Shown here: one piece after another, positions 1 through 10,774 of the stretch
Numbering within the stretch: the stretch's first letter is position 1
How the letters are laid out: each line of letters opens with the position of its first letter
DNA from: Synanceia verrucosa
Lineage: Eukaryota > Chordata > Actinopteri > Perciformes > Synanceiidae
DNA: 64,000 nt
Assembly: GCA_029721515.1 (NCBI GenBank)
Contig: JAQQSB010001520.1
Span: 32,614 to 96,613 of the forward strand
Reading direction: 5' to 3'
The notes under the pieces: generated by a model
What the model saw: only the letters and a program-made list of their open reading frames with translations
Told to the model about the DNA's origin: nothing
Databases searched by the model: none
Translations under genes and position numbers: made by a program

Positions 1-439
1 CAAGTGACATCAATGAACACAAGCCCCGCCCATTCGCATCGTTCGCTAGGATTTGAATACAAACATTCAGAATGTATTATATGCTATAGTGTAAGAAGTA
101 ACCAAATATATTCATAGATTGTCTGATACAACATTTTTACCATCATATTCAAGATCCACATTATTGCTTTTACTTTCACTTTTGCATATTATTCTATTAA
201 GTTATTTTTATATTGCTAAAGTCTGAATCCTTTTTTTTTTTTTTTAAAGAGAAGACAACTCTTGAATTGATAAACCAAATCATACTATGTGTGTCTGGTC
301 TGATCATTACAGCTAAGCAGGCTAAGTGAAGGAATAATATGATGTTTAGGAGAAATATTTATAGATTAAACGAAATAACCAAGTAGTTGTCATGTTTAGC
401 CAGTGGCTATTAGGAAAAAGCAGGTGGTTTATCTCAGGG
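1..439. other. AT-rich non-coding start with a duplicated GC-rich block
   Basis: I see no gene here. The first ~45 bases contain a GC-box-like stretch (CCCCGCCCATTCGCATCGTT) that recurs in the same orientation near 55600-55625, inside a promoter- or LTR-like region. The rest is AT-rich, with a T-run near 230-245. The shared block suggests both places carry the edge of one dispersed element, but only about 40 bases can be compared in this window. Confidence 0.45.
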
Positions 440-700
440 CACTTGTGATCACTTTCCCTTACTTCAAATGTGAATGGTACTTGCCCTAGAATCTTCCTGT
501 ACTTTACCACAGGGCAAATGATACTTGTACTAGTCTTTTCCCGTACTTTACCCCACAGGCCAAATGGTACTATGGTAGTCTCTTCCCGTACTTTACCTCT
601 CTGGGCAAATGATACTTGTTCTAGTTTCTTCCGGTTCTTCACTATTTGAAAGGTACCTCGCAACCAGCTTCCCCTAATATAAGCAGTATTAAACCAGTAA
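440..700. repeat. imperfect ~45 bp tandem repeat
   Basis: Four to five imperfect copies of a roughly 45-base unit follow each other. Each has a core like CCCGTACTTTACC, then GGGCAAATGATACTTGT and CTAGT. A 125-codon open frame covers them on the minus strand, but its composition simply follows the repeat and it matches no family I know, so I do not call it a gene. Confidence 0.6.
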
Positions 701-734
701 CAAGTGTCTGACTCCCAAAACAACTTAATATACC

Positions 735-1384
735 TTTCACCTGCTTTCCTGCGTGGTCTTAGATGAGAGGAAGCGATGACAAGGAGGTCGAAATGATTCT
801 CAGTTAAAACCTCTATTTAATGAGTGAGACAAAGAATGTTGGGACAGATCTGGGTCTTGAGGCCTTGGGCGGTCCAGGAACCTCGCACAAGGTTAAGTCC
901 AATCCTTTTATAGCTTTTACAAGTTTCACTTTCTAACTAGGCGTAGTCTTCAGGTCTTCGGGGTGTTGGATGTCATCAGTTCTTCTCTTCATTGGTTGAT
1001 ATTTGGTGCAAAAGGGCGTCCCGAGGCGGCACACTGGACCTCCAAAGTGTTATTGTGTGCCCACCGAAGATATCTCCAGCCAAAGAGATAAGGACACATT
1101 CCTGTACTCTGTGAATCTCTGTTCTTTGTCTGAAAACCATGAAACTACTTTTACACTCTTCATTATGCATAATAAAGCATTTCAACATATTTAACAGAAT
1201 AAAATAGTAAACCTCACAACTAGTAAAACTGTATATGACTGAATACATCATAACGTGTGCGTATAATTAAAACAAACCATAACTAGTAAAAATATCTGAA
1301 AAATAACAAACCATAACTAGTAAACATGTCTATGCTTAAAACAAGTCATAAAATAGCACAAGCATGACCTTTCACATCTCAACA
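735..1384 (-). mobile_element. LTR-like segment (putative solo LTR)
   Basis: Read on the minus strand, the segment starts TGTTGAGATG at 1384 and runs through AT-rich sequence to a TATA-box-like CTATAAAAGGATTGG (near 905-920). It then has an ATTAAA signal (near 815-822) and a pyrimidine-rich tail. This order (U3, TATA, R, poly(A) signal) is that of a retroviral-type LTR. I see no clear target-site duplication, primer-binding site or polypurine tract, so it could also be a detached promoter. Confidence 0.35.
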
Positions 1385-1402
1385 GGGCCTATCTATCATG
1401 TT

Positions 1403-1973
1403 AAGGCTGGAATATACTTCTCCGTCTGCGTAATCCGTCATCCGACTTCGTAGCTACGGAGACCTCTCGAGCCCTCGCACTTCTCCGTCATGATGCGTGT
1501 TGTGCAGCCCTGCCATGAAATGCACCCCCTCGGAAAGTGAAGCAATTCGCCTTAATATCGCAGATAAAAGCAGGGGAAAATACTATTTTATGATTTAATT
1601 ATTTGTGAGGAGATAGAAGAGAACAACATCGATTGCTTTCAATCTTTAAAACTCCTCTTCCTCTTTCTTTTCAACACAAAATCGGATAATAGCGAACGCA
1701 AACCAACAACTTTCGGTATGTTCTGTGGAAATATACCCCAGCCATAATTACTAAATGAATTAAATAGATTTTGAGCAGGTTGAATGTGTTTGATTTGCCT
1801 TTCACAAGGCTAATCGATACTTTAGTTCCTGTCCTGTCTGTGCTGCTGCAGAGGAAACCTGTCTGTCTGTTTCTGTGTAGGGAGAGGGGCTGCATTTCAC
1901 AGCAGGGTGCAGCTAGAGGACCAATCACAGCCCTTGTCGTCTCCGTCTTCCCTTGACGGATTGACGGACAGTT
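1403..1973 (-). mobile_element. non-autonomous DNA transposon (MITE), truncated, reverse orientation
   Basis: It starts AAGGCTGGAATATACTTCTC, the reverse complement of the end of the complete element at 10108-10774, and follows that element in reverse through its interior. It stops at 1973, where a shorter hairpin element takes over. It has no coding capacity. Both copies carry many CCGTC/GACGG motifs. The superfamily (PIF/Harbinger-like or other) is not settled by what I can see. Confidence 0.65.
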
Positions 1974-2269
1974 AAGGCCAATTTATGGTACTCCGTAAAG
2001 TGCCGTACGTAGAGACGGAGAGCCCTCTCCGTCGCCGGAGAGCCTGACGGCGTGCCTCTCCGTCGTCTCGGGGCGCAGTAATTTTTTTGTACCGGTCCGT
2101 CAAGCCGTCACGGGAAGACGGAGACAACAAGGGCTGTGATTGGTGTGATTACAAAAAAATTCCTGCGCCCAGAGACGACGGAGAGGCTCTCCGTCAGGCT
2201 CTCGGCGGCGAGGGAGTGGGCTCTCCGTATCTCGTAACGGCACTTTACGGAGTACCATAAATTGGCCTT
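1974..2269. mobile_element. hairpin MITE derivative (two 5' ends head to head)
   Basis: The segment opens AAGGCCAATTTATGGTACTC and closes with the reverse complement, GAGTACCATAAATTGGCCTT. The two halves are long imperfect inverted copies of the 5' end of the 10108-10774 element, both with AAAGTGCCGTAC-like and CTCCGTCGTC-like motifs. It appears to be inserted in, or fused to, the truncated MITE at 1403-1973. The whole unit could fold into one long hairpin. Confidence 0.7.
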
Positions 2270-2341
2270 TGGGTTAACTTGATGCTTTAATGGTCTTTTA
2301 ATTGCTCATGTGGCTTCTTCTCTTTTATTGGGACTTGGTCT
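2270..2341 (-). repeat. flank shared (inverted) with 45705-45780
   Basis: The reverse complement of this stretch (motifs CATCAAGTTAACCC, GAAGAAGCCACATGAGC, CCAATAAAAGAGAAG) appears at 45705-45780, just downstream of the third KDZ 3' end. It marks the outer edge of the duplicated composite on both sides of the locus. Confidence 0.7.
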
Positions 2342-4547
2342 GGAAATAAAATTAACAGTGGGATGTGATACAGGTGTGACTATAATAGTTCAAATAAATA
2401 AACAAATAAACAGTGAAATAAAATGAACAGTAGGATGTGATACAGGAGTGATTATAATAGTTCAAATAAATAAACAAATAAACAGCAAGGTGCAGTGAAA
2501 TAAAATGAACAGTAGGATGTGATACAGGTGTGACTATAATGGTTCAAATAAATAAACAAAAAAACAGTGAAAAAAAATGAACTGTAGGATATGATACAGG
2601 TGTGACTATAATAGTTCAAATAAATAAACAAATAAACAGTAAGGTGCAGTGAAATAAAATGAACAGTAGGATGTGATACAGGTATGACGATAACAGTTTA
2701 AATAAATAAACAAATAAACAGCAAGGTGCAGTGAAATAAAATGAACAGTAGGATATGAGACAGGTGTGACTATAACAGTTCAAATAAACAAATAAACAGT
2801 GAAATGAAATGAACAGTAGGATGTGATACAGGTGTGACTATAATAGTTCAAGTAAATAAACAAATAAACAGCAAGGTGCAGTGAAATAAAATGAACAGTA
2901 GGATATGATACAGGTGTGACTATAATAGTTCAAATAAATAAACAAATAAACAGTAAGGTGCAGTGAAATAAAATGAACAGTAGGATGTGATACAGGTGTG
3001 ACTATAATAGTTCAAATAAATAAACAAATAAACAGTAAGGTGCAGTGAAATAAAATGAACAGTAGGATGTGATACAGGTGTGACTATAATAGTTCAAATA
3101 AATGAACAAATAAACAGTGAAATAAAATGAACAGTAGGATGTGATACAGGTATGACGATAACAGTTTAAATAAATAAACAAATAAACAGCAAGGTGCAGT
3201 GAAATAAAATGAACAGTAGGATATGAGACAGGTGTGACTATAATAGTTCAAGCAAATAAACAAATAAACAGCAAGGTGCAGTGAAATAAAATGAACAGTA
3301 GGATATGATACAGATGTGACTATAATAGTTCAAATAAATAAACAAATAAACAGTAAGGTGCAGTGAAATAAAATGAACAGTAGGATGTGATACGGGTGTG
3401 ACTATAATAGTTCAAATAAATAAACAAATAAACAGTAAGGTGCAGTGAAATAAAATGAACAATAGGATATGAAACAGGTGTGACTATAATAGTTCAAATA
3501 AATAAACAAATAAACAGTGAGGTGCAGTGAAATAAAATGAACAGTAGGATGTGATACAGGTGTGACTATAATAGTTCAAGTAAATAAACAAATAAACAGC
3601 AAGGTGCAGTGAAATAAAATGAACAGTAGGATATGATACAGATGTGACTATAATAGTTCAAATAAATAAACAAATAAACAGTGAAATAAAATGAACAGTA
3701 GGATGTGATACAGGTGTGACTATAATAGTTCAAATAAATAAACAAATAAACAGTAAGGTGCGGTGAAATAAAATGAACAATAGGATGTGATACAGGTGTG
3801 ACTATAATAGTTCAAATAAATAAATAAATAAACAGTGAAATAAAATTAACAGCAGGATATGATACAGGTGTGACTATAATAGTTCAAATAAATAAATAAA
3901 TAAACAGTGAAATAAAATTAACAGTAGGATATGATACAGGTGTGACTATAATAGTTCAAATAAATAAACAAATAAACAGTGAAATAAAATGAACAATAGG
4001 ATGTGATACAGGTGTGACTATAATAGTTCAAATAAATAAATAAATAAACAGTAAGGTGCAGTGAAATAAAATGAACAGCAGGATGTGATACAGGTGTGAC
4101 TATAATAGTTCAAATAAATAAACAAATAAACAGTGAAATAAAATGAACAATAGGATGTGATACAGGTGTGACTATAATAGTTCAAATAAATAAATAAATA
4201 AACAGTGAAATAAAATTAACAGTAGGATGTGATACAGGTGTGACTATAATAGTTCAAATAAATAAATAAATAAACAGTGAAATAAAATGAACAATAGGAT
4301 ATGATACAGGTGTGACTATAATAGTTCAAATAAATAAACAAATAAACAGTAAGGTGCGGTGAAATAAAATGAACAGTAGGATGTGATACAGGTGTGACTA
4401 TAATAGTTCAAATAAATAAATAAATAAACAGTGAAATAAAATTAACAGTAGGATATGATACAGGTATGACTATAATAATTCAAATAAATAAATAAATAAA
4501 TAAACAGTGAAATAAAATTAACAATAGGATATGATACAGGTGTGACT
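2342..4547. repeat. minisatellite array, 72-83 bp unit, left array
   Basis: About 30 head-to-tail copies of one unit containing ATAAAATGAACAGTAGGAT, GATACAGGTGTGACTATAA, TAGTTCAAATAAATAAAC and AAATAAACAGT. Units come in two lengths, depending on an optional GTAAGGTGCA-like insert of about 10 bases. Common variants are GGATATG/GGATGTG and GTGTGAC/GTATGAC. The array stops exactly where the LTR begins (4548). The same unit, in the same orientation, forms the array at 40180-44070. Confidence 0.95.
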
Positions 4548-5055
4548 TGTTATGGATTTTTTCTAAATTTAGGAGTTCCTAGGGTTAGCTAGTGTCCTTT
4601 TTTTACAGCATTAAATCTTTAAACTGTTGCTCCAGAATGCAGGGTTGAAGCACAGTGTCTCAAGGAAAACAGATGGCTAGTTATCTCTAAGTTGATTAGG
4701 TAACCAAGGTCAGAGGAGTCTGTCAGCGTTGGTCCTTTGATAAGGCCGATGGCTGAGCGTCAGCAAGACAACAGGCGCCACTGTTAGTTCAGAGCTTAGA
4801 ATGAGCATGCCCTGACTGTAACGCTACTCAAGAGTAATGTAAGGTAATATACTTGTACTTAACTGGGTGTTACTTTATAAGGCTGAGCACCATAGGGGAA
4901 GGTAGGAATATGTGGCGGACTCTGGCAGCTGTGCGGTTGTCCACGACAAAGTTCATATTCCTCCTGACATATCAGAATCTTCAATAAATGTTACTTCTTT
5001 AATCAACTGCAGAAGACTCCTGGGTGCATCCATTCTTTCCTCATTTTCCATGACA
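4548..5055 (+). mobile_element. retroviral-type LTR (5' LTR-like copy)
   Basis: It starts TGTTATGG and ends ...CCATGACA, about 508 bases, with an AATAAA signal near 4983. Directly after it, at 5059-5076, is a TGGCGTCACGAACAGGAT stretch that fits a primer-binding site. An inverted near-copy is at 36336-36841, where a polypurine tract and integrase lie on its other side. The internal retroviral genes are missing here. Confidence 0.75.
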
Positions 5056-6345
5056 AGCTGGCGTCACGAACAGGATTTGGTGTATTAAGACTGTTATGAG
5101 TTACATAACAGTACTGACAGAGTTGCTGTCAGTGTGATTTCTGACCACTGCTGCTGGAAAATTTTAATTGGAGACCTTTGGGGCAGAAGTATCATATATA
5201 TTGAAGACTTTTTGTTGTTTGTCAGTTTGTCTCAGTGTAAACTAACACAATGGGTGATGAAGCTCTGAGTAGTGGTGGATCAAAAGCTAATGTGATTTAA
5301 TTCTCCAAACAGCAGAAGCAGAGGTCATCCTGTCATTGAAGTCATGTGGTAATACATATTTTTGCACAAATACGTACATCTGAGCAAATAACACGTTTAT
5401 ACATGACAGGAGACCTTGCATGCCTGTGTGGTCACAGGTAGATAGTCAGCTAGGTGGAGGGCATCATGGTCACAGGGTCATTTCACTGTAAGAAATGATT
5501 CTGTGCTCATGTAGATTTGAATTAATGTATTAGGTAAAATACATTCAATATGATTGTGTTTTTGATTTTGAGACAACTATTTAATTAAATTTCAAATACA
5601 ATGCACCCATTGTAGTTAATAATAAAAAATAAAACATAAGCATTATATCTATAAAATCCCAAATAGAGAGAACATTGAGTTGATTGAAATTAATATAAAA
5701 AGGCAGATTTTAATTGAAGTGATTTTTAAAAAAAATTATGCCTGCAATTCCCATCATGCCCCTGCCCTATATTATTTGCAGTTAGTTTGTTAAGCTAGCT
5801 GATTGACCTTTGTAAATGCACATATTACTTTGTGTTTTAATGCTCCTGTTTTGAACATGGCAGTTTATGGAGTTCACTGTCATGTTTTTGCTCTTTTACA
5901 GTTCCACCATCGGTGAGGTGGCTGTAACGTTTCTTGACTTCAGCTCTATTTCAAAACAGTTCATGCTTTGATGCTTTCTTCTGGTTTGAAATGAGACTGT
6001 GGTTGCAGTGTACACGGATGTGCAACAATGTGTCTAAAGCACAAAATGAATAGTTAATCAAATTCTCATTTCAGTATTTCTTAAGTTCTGTACTTTCTGG
6101 ACCACAGGCTGGTTATTCATCAAAAGATTAAATTCAGTGCATTGATAAAATTCAAATTAGATGATTACTACACAATTATGGACCATAGAATTAAATTCAT
6201 TTTTATTAATATTATTTACACATTAGGGAGTTCATCTTTTAAAAATCAACTCAATATTTTTGTTTAGGTTATAATTAATTCTGTACCGTTGTCTATTTGA
6301 ATCTACTCATATTACATGGATAACTATTAAGGGCCTCATTTGAAT
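5056..6345. repeat. primer-binding site remnant and non-coding spacer shared with 34650-35915
   Basis: After the putative primer-binding site the sequence changes near 5081 to about 1.26 kb of AT-rich DNA whose reverse complement is found at 34650-35915. No protein family is recognisable. It belongs to the duplicated composite, between the LTR and the cut end of the LINE. The right copy keeps roughly 420 bases of retroviral leader (35915-36335) that are absent here. Confidence 0.7.
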
Positions 6346-7285
6346 AATATTTACTTAATACCAAACCTTGTGAAACTTAATAAACAATATTGCTTGTAAT
6401 CTGTCCCCTCATTAGATATGGTGTAAAAAAAGTTTTTCATCCTATTTTTAAATATTTCCCATAATTTAATGTCAGATTTGGTCATTATTTTTAATTCTAT
6501 TATTTTATGTATTTCTTGTTTCAATTCAATCAATAAATCTGTGTCTTTTAAACATTGTGTGTTTAGTTTCCAGAAACCTCGATTGACTGAGGAGCCAAAT
6601 GTCAGACATGTTTTAACAATGAGGTGATCAGAAAAGTTATTTAGAACAGTTGCACACTGATTTACTTTGAAATGTGATGACACATAAATTCTTGGTTTTA
6701 GAGTTGAACCTTGTAAATTCTTTCCCAAGGGGATTCACAGCTCGACACACATCTATCAAGTTAGCTTCATTACATATTTCCTTTAAATATTTACCTTCGA
6801 CACTCAACTTAAACTGAACTGAGCTACATCTGTCATTTTCTTCAGTAACTGTATTAAAATCCCCACACACAATGATTTTATAACCCACAAACAATAATTC
6901 TCTGAGTCTTTTAAATAAATAGACTTTGTTGACTCTCAGAAGCGGTGTAGACATTTATGATTCCATATTTCTCACCTCGATATGAACAATCTCTCATCAA
7001 TAGTCTCCCTGGTGTTATGTCTCGTCTCCTGATGAGAACAACGTCTTTACTTTTAAAAGATATGTCCACTCCGTCAGCCAGATTTTCACCTATTGATATA
7101 AAGGCTTTACCTTTGTGCCACATTTTACAGACGTCCTCGACATCATCATGAGTGTTTAGTCTCAGTTCTTGGGTGCACAAAATATCAAAGTCAGTGTTCA
7201 ATAAATAATTAATTTTTTGATGACGAAAAGAACTTGATTGAATACCACGAGCGTTCCAGGTGGCAATTTTAAGGACACTCATCAT
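6346..7285 (-). pseudogene. Tx1/L1-type LINE ORF2, endonuclease domain, left copy (truncated)
   Basis: The minus-strand frames encode the APE-type endonuclease that nicks target DNA for target-primed reverse transcription. Visible motifs are the start MMSVLKIATWNARG with the WNARG core, CTQELRL (metal-binding Glu), CGDFNTV, and a late NNFSDHL (catalytic Asp-His). The frame breaks between about 6954 and 6911 and again near 6640-6730, and the sequence ends before any reverse transcriptase. It starts next to the end of ORF1, as in the other copies. The inverted sister is 33705-34650, cut at the same place, so the truncation came before the duplication. Assignment to the Tx1 group rests on the ORF1 type and general resemblance. 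Confidence 0.8.
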
Positions 7286-7397
7286 AAATCAGGGTGGTGA
7301 CTGTGGTGAGAGCCTGTCATCCAGCCTTTTATTTTCCTTATGAAAAGATTGCTTTAATCGTCTCTTCCTTCTTACTATTTCAAAGGGTGCTTCATGT

Positions 7398-7556
7398 GAC
7401 TCGTTAATTGTTGGAGCTAAAAACTCGGGTGTAGGGGAGAAAGAGTCTGAGTTGGCATTAGACAGAGAACAGAGAGGGATGCTACAGGATCCTTGGTCAG
7501 CAGTCAGACTCTTTCTCCCCTACACCCGAGTTTTTAGCTCCAACAATTAACGAGTC
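7398..7556. repeat. 51 bp perfect-looking inverted repeat created by templated insertion
   Basis: Positions 7398-7448 (GACTCGTTAATTGTTGGAGC...) recur as the reverse complement at 7506-7556, separated by 57 bases. The sister LINE copies at 33480-33595 and 47805-47910 have only one of these blocks, so the second is a local gain in this copy. Confidence 0.9.
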
Positions 7557-7924
7557 AGACTTATTGAACTGAAATCTGAACTGGGGCTCTCACTAGCACT
7601 TTCATATTTCTCCTGTGCTTCATCACAACTGTCAACCTCACTATCAGCATCACTTTGTATAATTAGACTCCCCTCACCTGATGGAGAGGAGAAATCATCG
7701 GGTAGGGGGACTGAGCGCTGCTGCTCTGCTGTGGATGGTGAGTCACTCTGTCGTTGTGGTAGCTGGGGGGTTTCCCCCAGTGGTGGAGCGGAGGGCTGGT
7801 AGGGGGGCTGACGTTTCCTGCGGGTCGACTGGCTGCCCATCCGCTGCTGTTGCGAGGCAGGCCCCAGAGGATCCAGAAGCTCCTGTTGCTCCGTCAGGGC
7901 TGGTGAAGCAAACTGAGGCTGCTG

Positions 7925-8746
7925 CTGCTCCCTTGGGGCCAATGGACCAGACTGCTGCTCCTGCTGCTGTTGCTGCTGCTGCACCCATGGGACTGATGAA
8001 CCATGCTGCTGCTGCTGCTCCTGTGGGGCTGATGGACCATGCTGCTGCTGTTGCTGCTTGCTCCTTTGGGGCTGATGGGCCATGCTGCTGCTGTTGCTCC
8101 TGTGGGGCTGATGGACCACGCTGCTGCTGCTGCTCCTGTGGGGCTGATGGACCATGCTGCTGCTGTTGTTGCTGCTCCTGTGGGGCTGATGGACCATGCT
8201 GCTGCTGCTGCTCCTGTGGGGCTGATGGACCATGCTGCTGCTGTTGCTGCTTGCTCCTTTGGGGCTGATGGGCCATGCTGCTGCTGTTGCTCCTGTGGGG
8301 CTGATGGACCACGCTGCTGCTGCTGCTCCTGTGGGGCTGATGGACCATGCTGCTGCTGTTGTTGCTGCTCCTGTGGGGCTGATGGACCATGCTGCTGCTG
8401 CTGCTCCTGTGGGGCTGATGGACCATGCTGCTGCTGTTGCTGCTGCTCTCGTGGGGCTGATGGACCATGCTGCTGCTGCTGCTCCTGTGGGGCTGATGGA
8501 CCATGCTGCTGCTGTTGCTGCTGCTGCTCCTGTGGGGCTGATGGACCATGCTGCTGCTGTTGCTGCTGCTGCTCCTGTGGGGCTGATGGACCATGCTGCT
8601 GCTGTTGTTGCTGCTCCTGTGGGGCTGATGGACCACGCTGCTGCTGCTGTTGCTCTCGTGGGGCTGATGGACCATGCTGCTGCTGCTGCTCTCGTGGGGC
8701 TGATGGACCATGCTGCTGCTGCTGCTCCTGTGGGGCTGATGGACCA

Positions 8747-8777
<31 letters not shown>

Positions 8778-9000
8778 CTCGTGGGGCTGATGGACCATGC
8801 TGCTGCTGCTGCTGCTGCTCCTGTGGGGCTGATGGACCATGCTGCTGCTGTTGCTGCTGCTCTTGTGGGGTTGATGGACCATGCTGCTGCTGCTGTTGCT
8901 CTCGTGGGGCTGATGGACCATGCTGCTGCTGCTGCTTTCGTGGGGCTGATGGACCATGCTGCTGCTGCTGCTGCTGCTCTCGTGGGGCTGATGGACCCGG
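7925..9000. repeat. CAG/CTG-rich ORF1 minisatellite, ~27 units
   Basis: Units of about 33-42 bases contain CTGCTGCTG runs and TGTGGGGCTGATGGACCA; on the coding minus strand each reads HGPSAPQE or HGPSAPRE followed by four to nine Q. Two units (near 8050 and 8245) carry the extra-base variant TTGCTGCTTGCTCCTTTGG, which changes the phase of the repeat. This is the middle stage of an expansion seen in three LINE copies. Confidence 0.95.
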
Positions 9001-9862
9001 CTCCTGTTGTTGCACCCATGGCACTGGTACAGGACCAGACTGTCTCTGCTGCTCCCGAGTGCCTGGTGGAGGATCAGGCTGCTGCTGGGATCTCGCCTTG
9101 TAAGAGTAAGATGCTGGACAGCTGAAGAATGTGTGGCCATTTTGAGCACATGGGCTGCACAGACTCTGCTGGTTGCATTCTTAGGCTCTGGGGCCCAGAC
9201 CGCCACATCTCCAACACTTTACCGTCGGGCACTGCCTCACCTGATGATTGGTGGAATGACAGGTGAAGCACGCGACTAACTGGCCCGGATATATAATACG
9301 GCCATTATACGGATCCAGGGAAATTGAGGTGGCAATTGTAATCCGTTCTCCGTTGGCATCTGTTCGGAGTTTAACTTTATACCTCCGTACTCCATACCAG
9401 ATGCCAAACCTGTCCACTGGTTTACTGGAGTGTAAGATGTCACAATACCTCCGCAGGTATCAATCAATATCATGATCCGACACCCTACCGGTCCAAAATT
9501 TTACAGTTAAAGTGGTGATGTCCAATTGAACTGACGATTCAACAGACCAGTCTTTCCACTTCATGGCCAGCTTGTTTGACGCTTGTACCTCCAGAAATCT
9601 TCGCAGAGGAGCTTCCTGGAGGAAACACAGTTCAAAGTCTCTCTTATTCGGCAACGCGATGAAAGAATATACATCCGAGGCATTAATCCAACAGGACTCA
9701 AAGAGGAGTGTCTCACCGACATAATCACGGTTGGGGAGATCACCATCTCCAGTGTACCTCAACCTCACCCAGTATTGTCCAAACTTAGAAGCATATTGTT
9801 CAGGTTTACTAACCAGGGGGGCATTGTGGCCAGCTGCCCAACTGGGCACTGGAAATATTAAA

Positions 9863-10107
9863 AAGAGGTAATTAGCCTACAGTTTATTTACGTGATATCT
9901 AAAAAATAAAGGAAACAGTCCCCACCAAGAGACCGAAAACACAGACATATAATGACGCAATCAAGCTCCAGTTTTGCCCCTTCCACTCATCTTTTAATGC
10001 TTTCTCTCACCGAGACGAAAAGAAAAAATCTCCAGTTTTTCCTCTGCCACTCATCTACAGGTATTTTCTGTTGTTGAGACCAAAAGAAATGTTCTTGTTC
10101 TGGTCTC
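9863..10107 (-). promoter_or_regulatory. LINE 5' leader with two H2A-like mini-ORFs, left copy
   Basis: Reverse complement of 24110-24376. It holds two upstream mini-ORFs that both start MSGRGKTG, as in the sister copy, before the ORF1 frame. The leader ends at a MITE inserted at 10108. Confidence 0.6.
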
Positions 10108-10774
10108 AAGGCCAATTTATAGTACTCCGTAAAGTGCCGTACGTAGAGACGGAGAGGACTCTGCGTCGCCGGAGAGCCTGACGGAGAGCCTCTCCATCGT
10201 CTCCGGGCGCAGGAATTTTTTTTTAACTGTCCGTCAATCCGTCAAGGGAAGATGGAGACAAGGGCTGTGATTGGTCCTCTAGTTACACCCTGCTGTGAAA
10301 TGCAGCCCCTCTCCCTACACACAAACAGACAGACAGGTCATCTCTGCAGCAGCACAGACAGGACAGAAACCAAAGTATCGATTAGCCTTGTGAAAGGCAA
10401 ATCAAACCACATTCAACTGCTCAAAAAATCTATTTAATTCATTTAGTAATTATGGCTGTGGTATATTTCCACAGAACATACCGAAAGTTGTTGGTTTGCG
10501 TTCGCTATTATCTGATTTTGTGTTGAAAAGAAAGAGGAAGAGGAGTTTTAAAGACTGAAAGCAACCAATGTTGTTCTCTTCTATCTCCCTCAAAAATAAT
10601 TAAATCATAAAATAGTATTTTCTCCTGCTTTTATCAGTGATATTAAGGTGAATTGCTTCACTTTCTGAGGGGTGCATTTCACTGCAGGGCTGCACAACAC
10701 GCATCATGACGGAGAAGTGTGAGGGCTCGAGGGGTCTCCGTAGCTACAGAGTCGGAGAAGTACATTCCAGCCTT
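10108..10774 (+). mobile_element. MITE, complete copy (~667 bp)
   Basis: It opens AAGGCCAATTTATAGTACTC and closes TACATTCCAGCCTT, so the ends share a short inverted AAGGC. The flank reads GGTCTC before and CAGGCAGC after. The sister copies at about 24115 and 45695 have the site unoccupied (on this strand GGTCTCAGGCAGC or GGTCCCAGGCAGC), so both ends are well defined and any target-site duplication is at most 1-2 bases. There is no transposase, so it must have been moved in trans. Confidence 0.85.

Larger units (their letters stand above)
7286..9862 (-). pseudogene. Tx1-type LINE ORF1 (zinc-knuckle, Q-rich), left copy
   Basis: Minus-strand ORF1 remnant of the LINE: an RNA-binding, retrotransposon Gag-like protein. 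The first part (9849-9460) reads from a GTG or upstream-open frame through QYWVRLRYTG to an in-frame TGA at 9460-9462. It continues in frame as YLRRYCDILHS, FGIWYG, then CX2CX4HX4C-type knuckles (CFTCHSTNHQVRQC; CWRCGG; CSPCAQNGH). A TAA interrupts it near 9182. A Q/H-G-P-S-A-P array of about 27 units (about 7925-9000) follows, then a serine-rich acidic tail. A 51-base inverted insertion (7510-7560) brings an early stop. Overall layout resembles ZCCHC3/Tx1-type ORF1 proteins. It is a dead copy. Confidence 0.8.

Noticed and set aside
346..723. 125-codon minus-strand frame as a gene
   Set aside because: It follows an imperfect 45 bp tandem repeat and has no recognisable domain.
2342..4547. CRISPR array
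   Set aside because: The repeat units are contiguous 72-83 bp copies without unique spacers, in a eukaryotic context with no cas genes.
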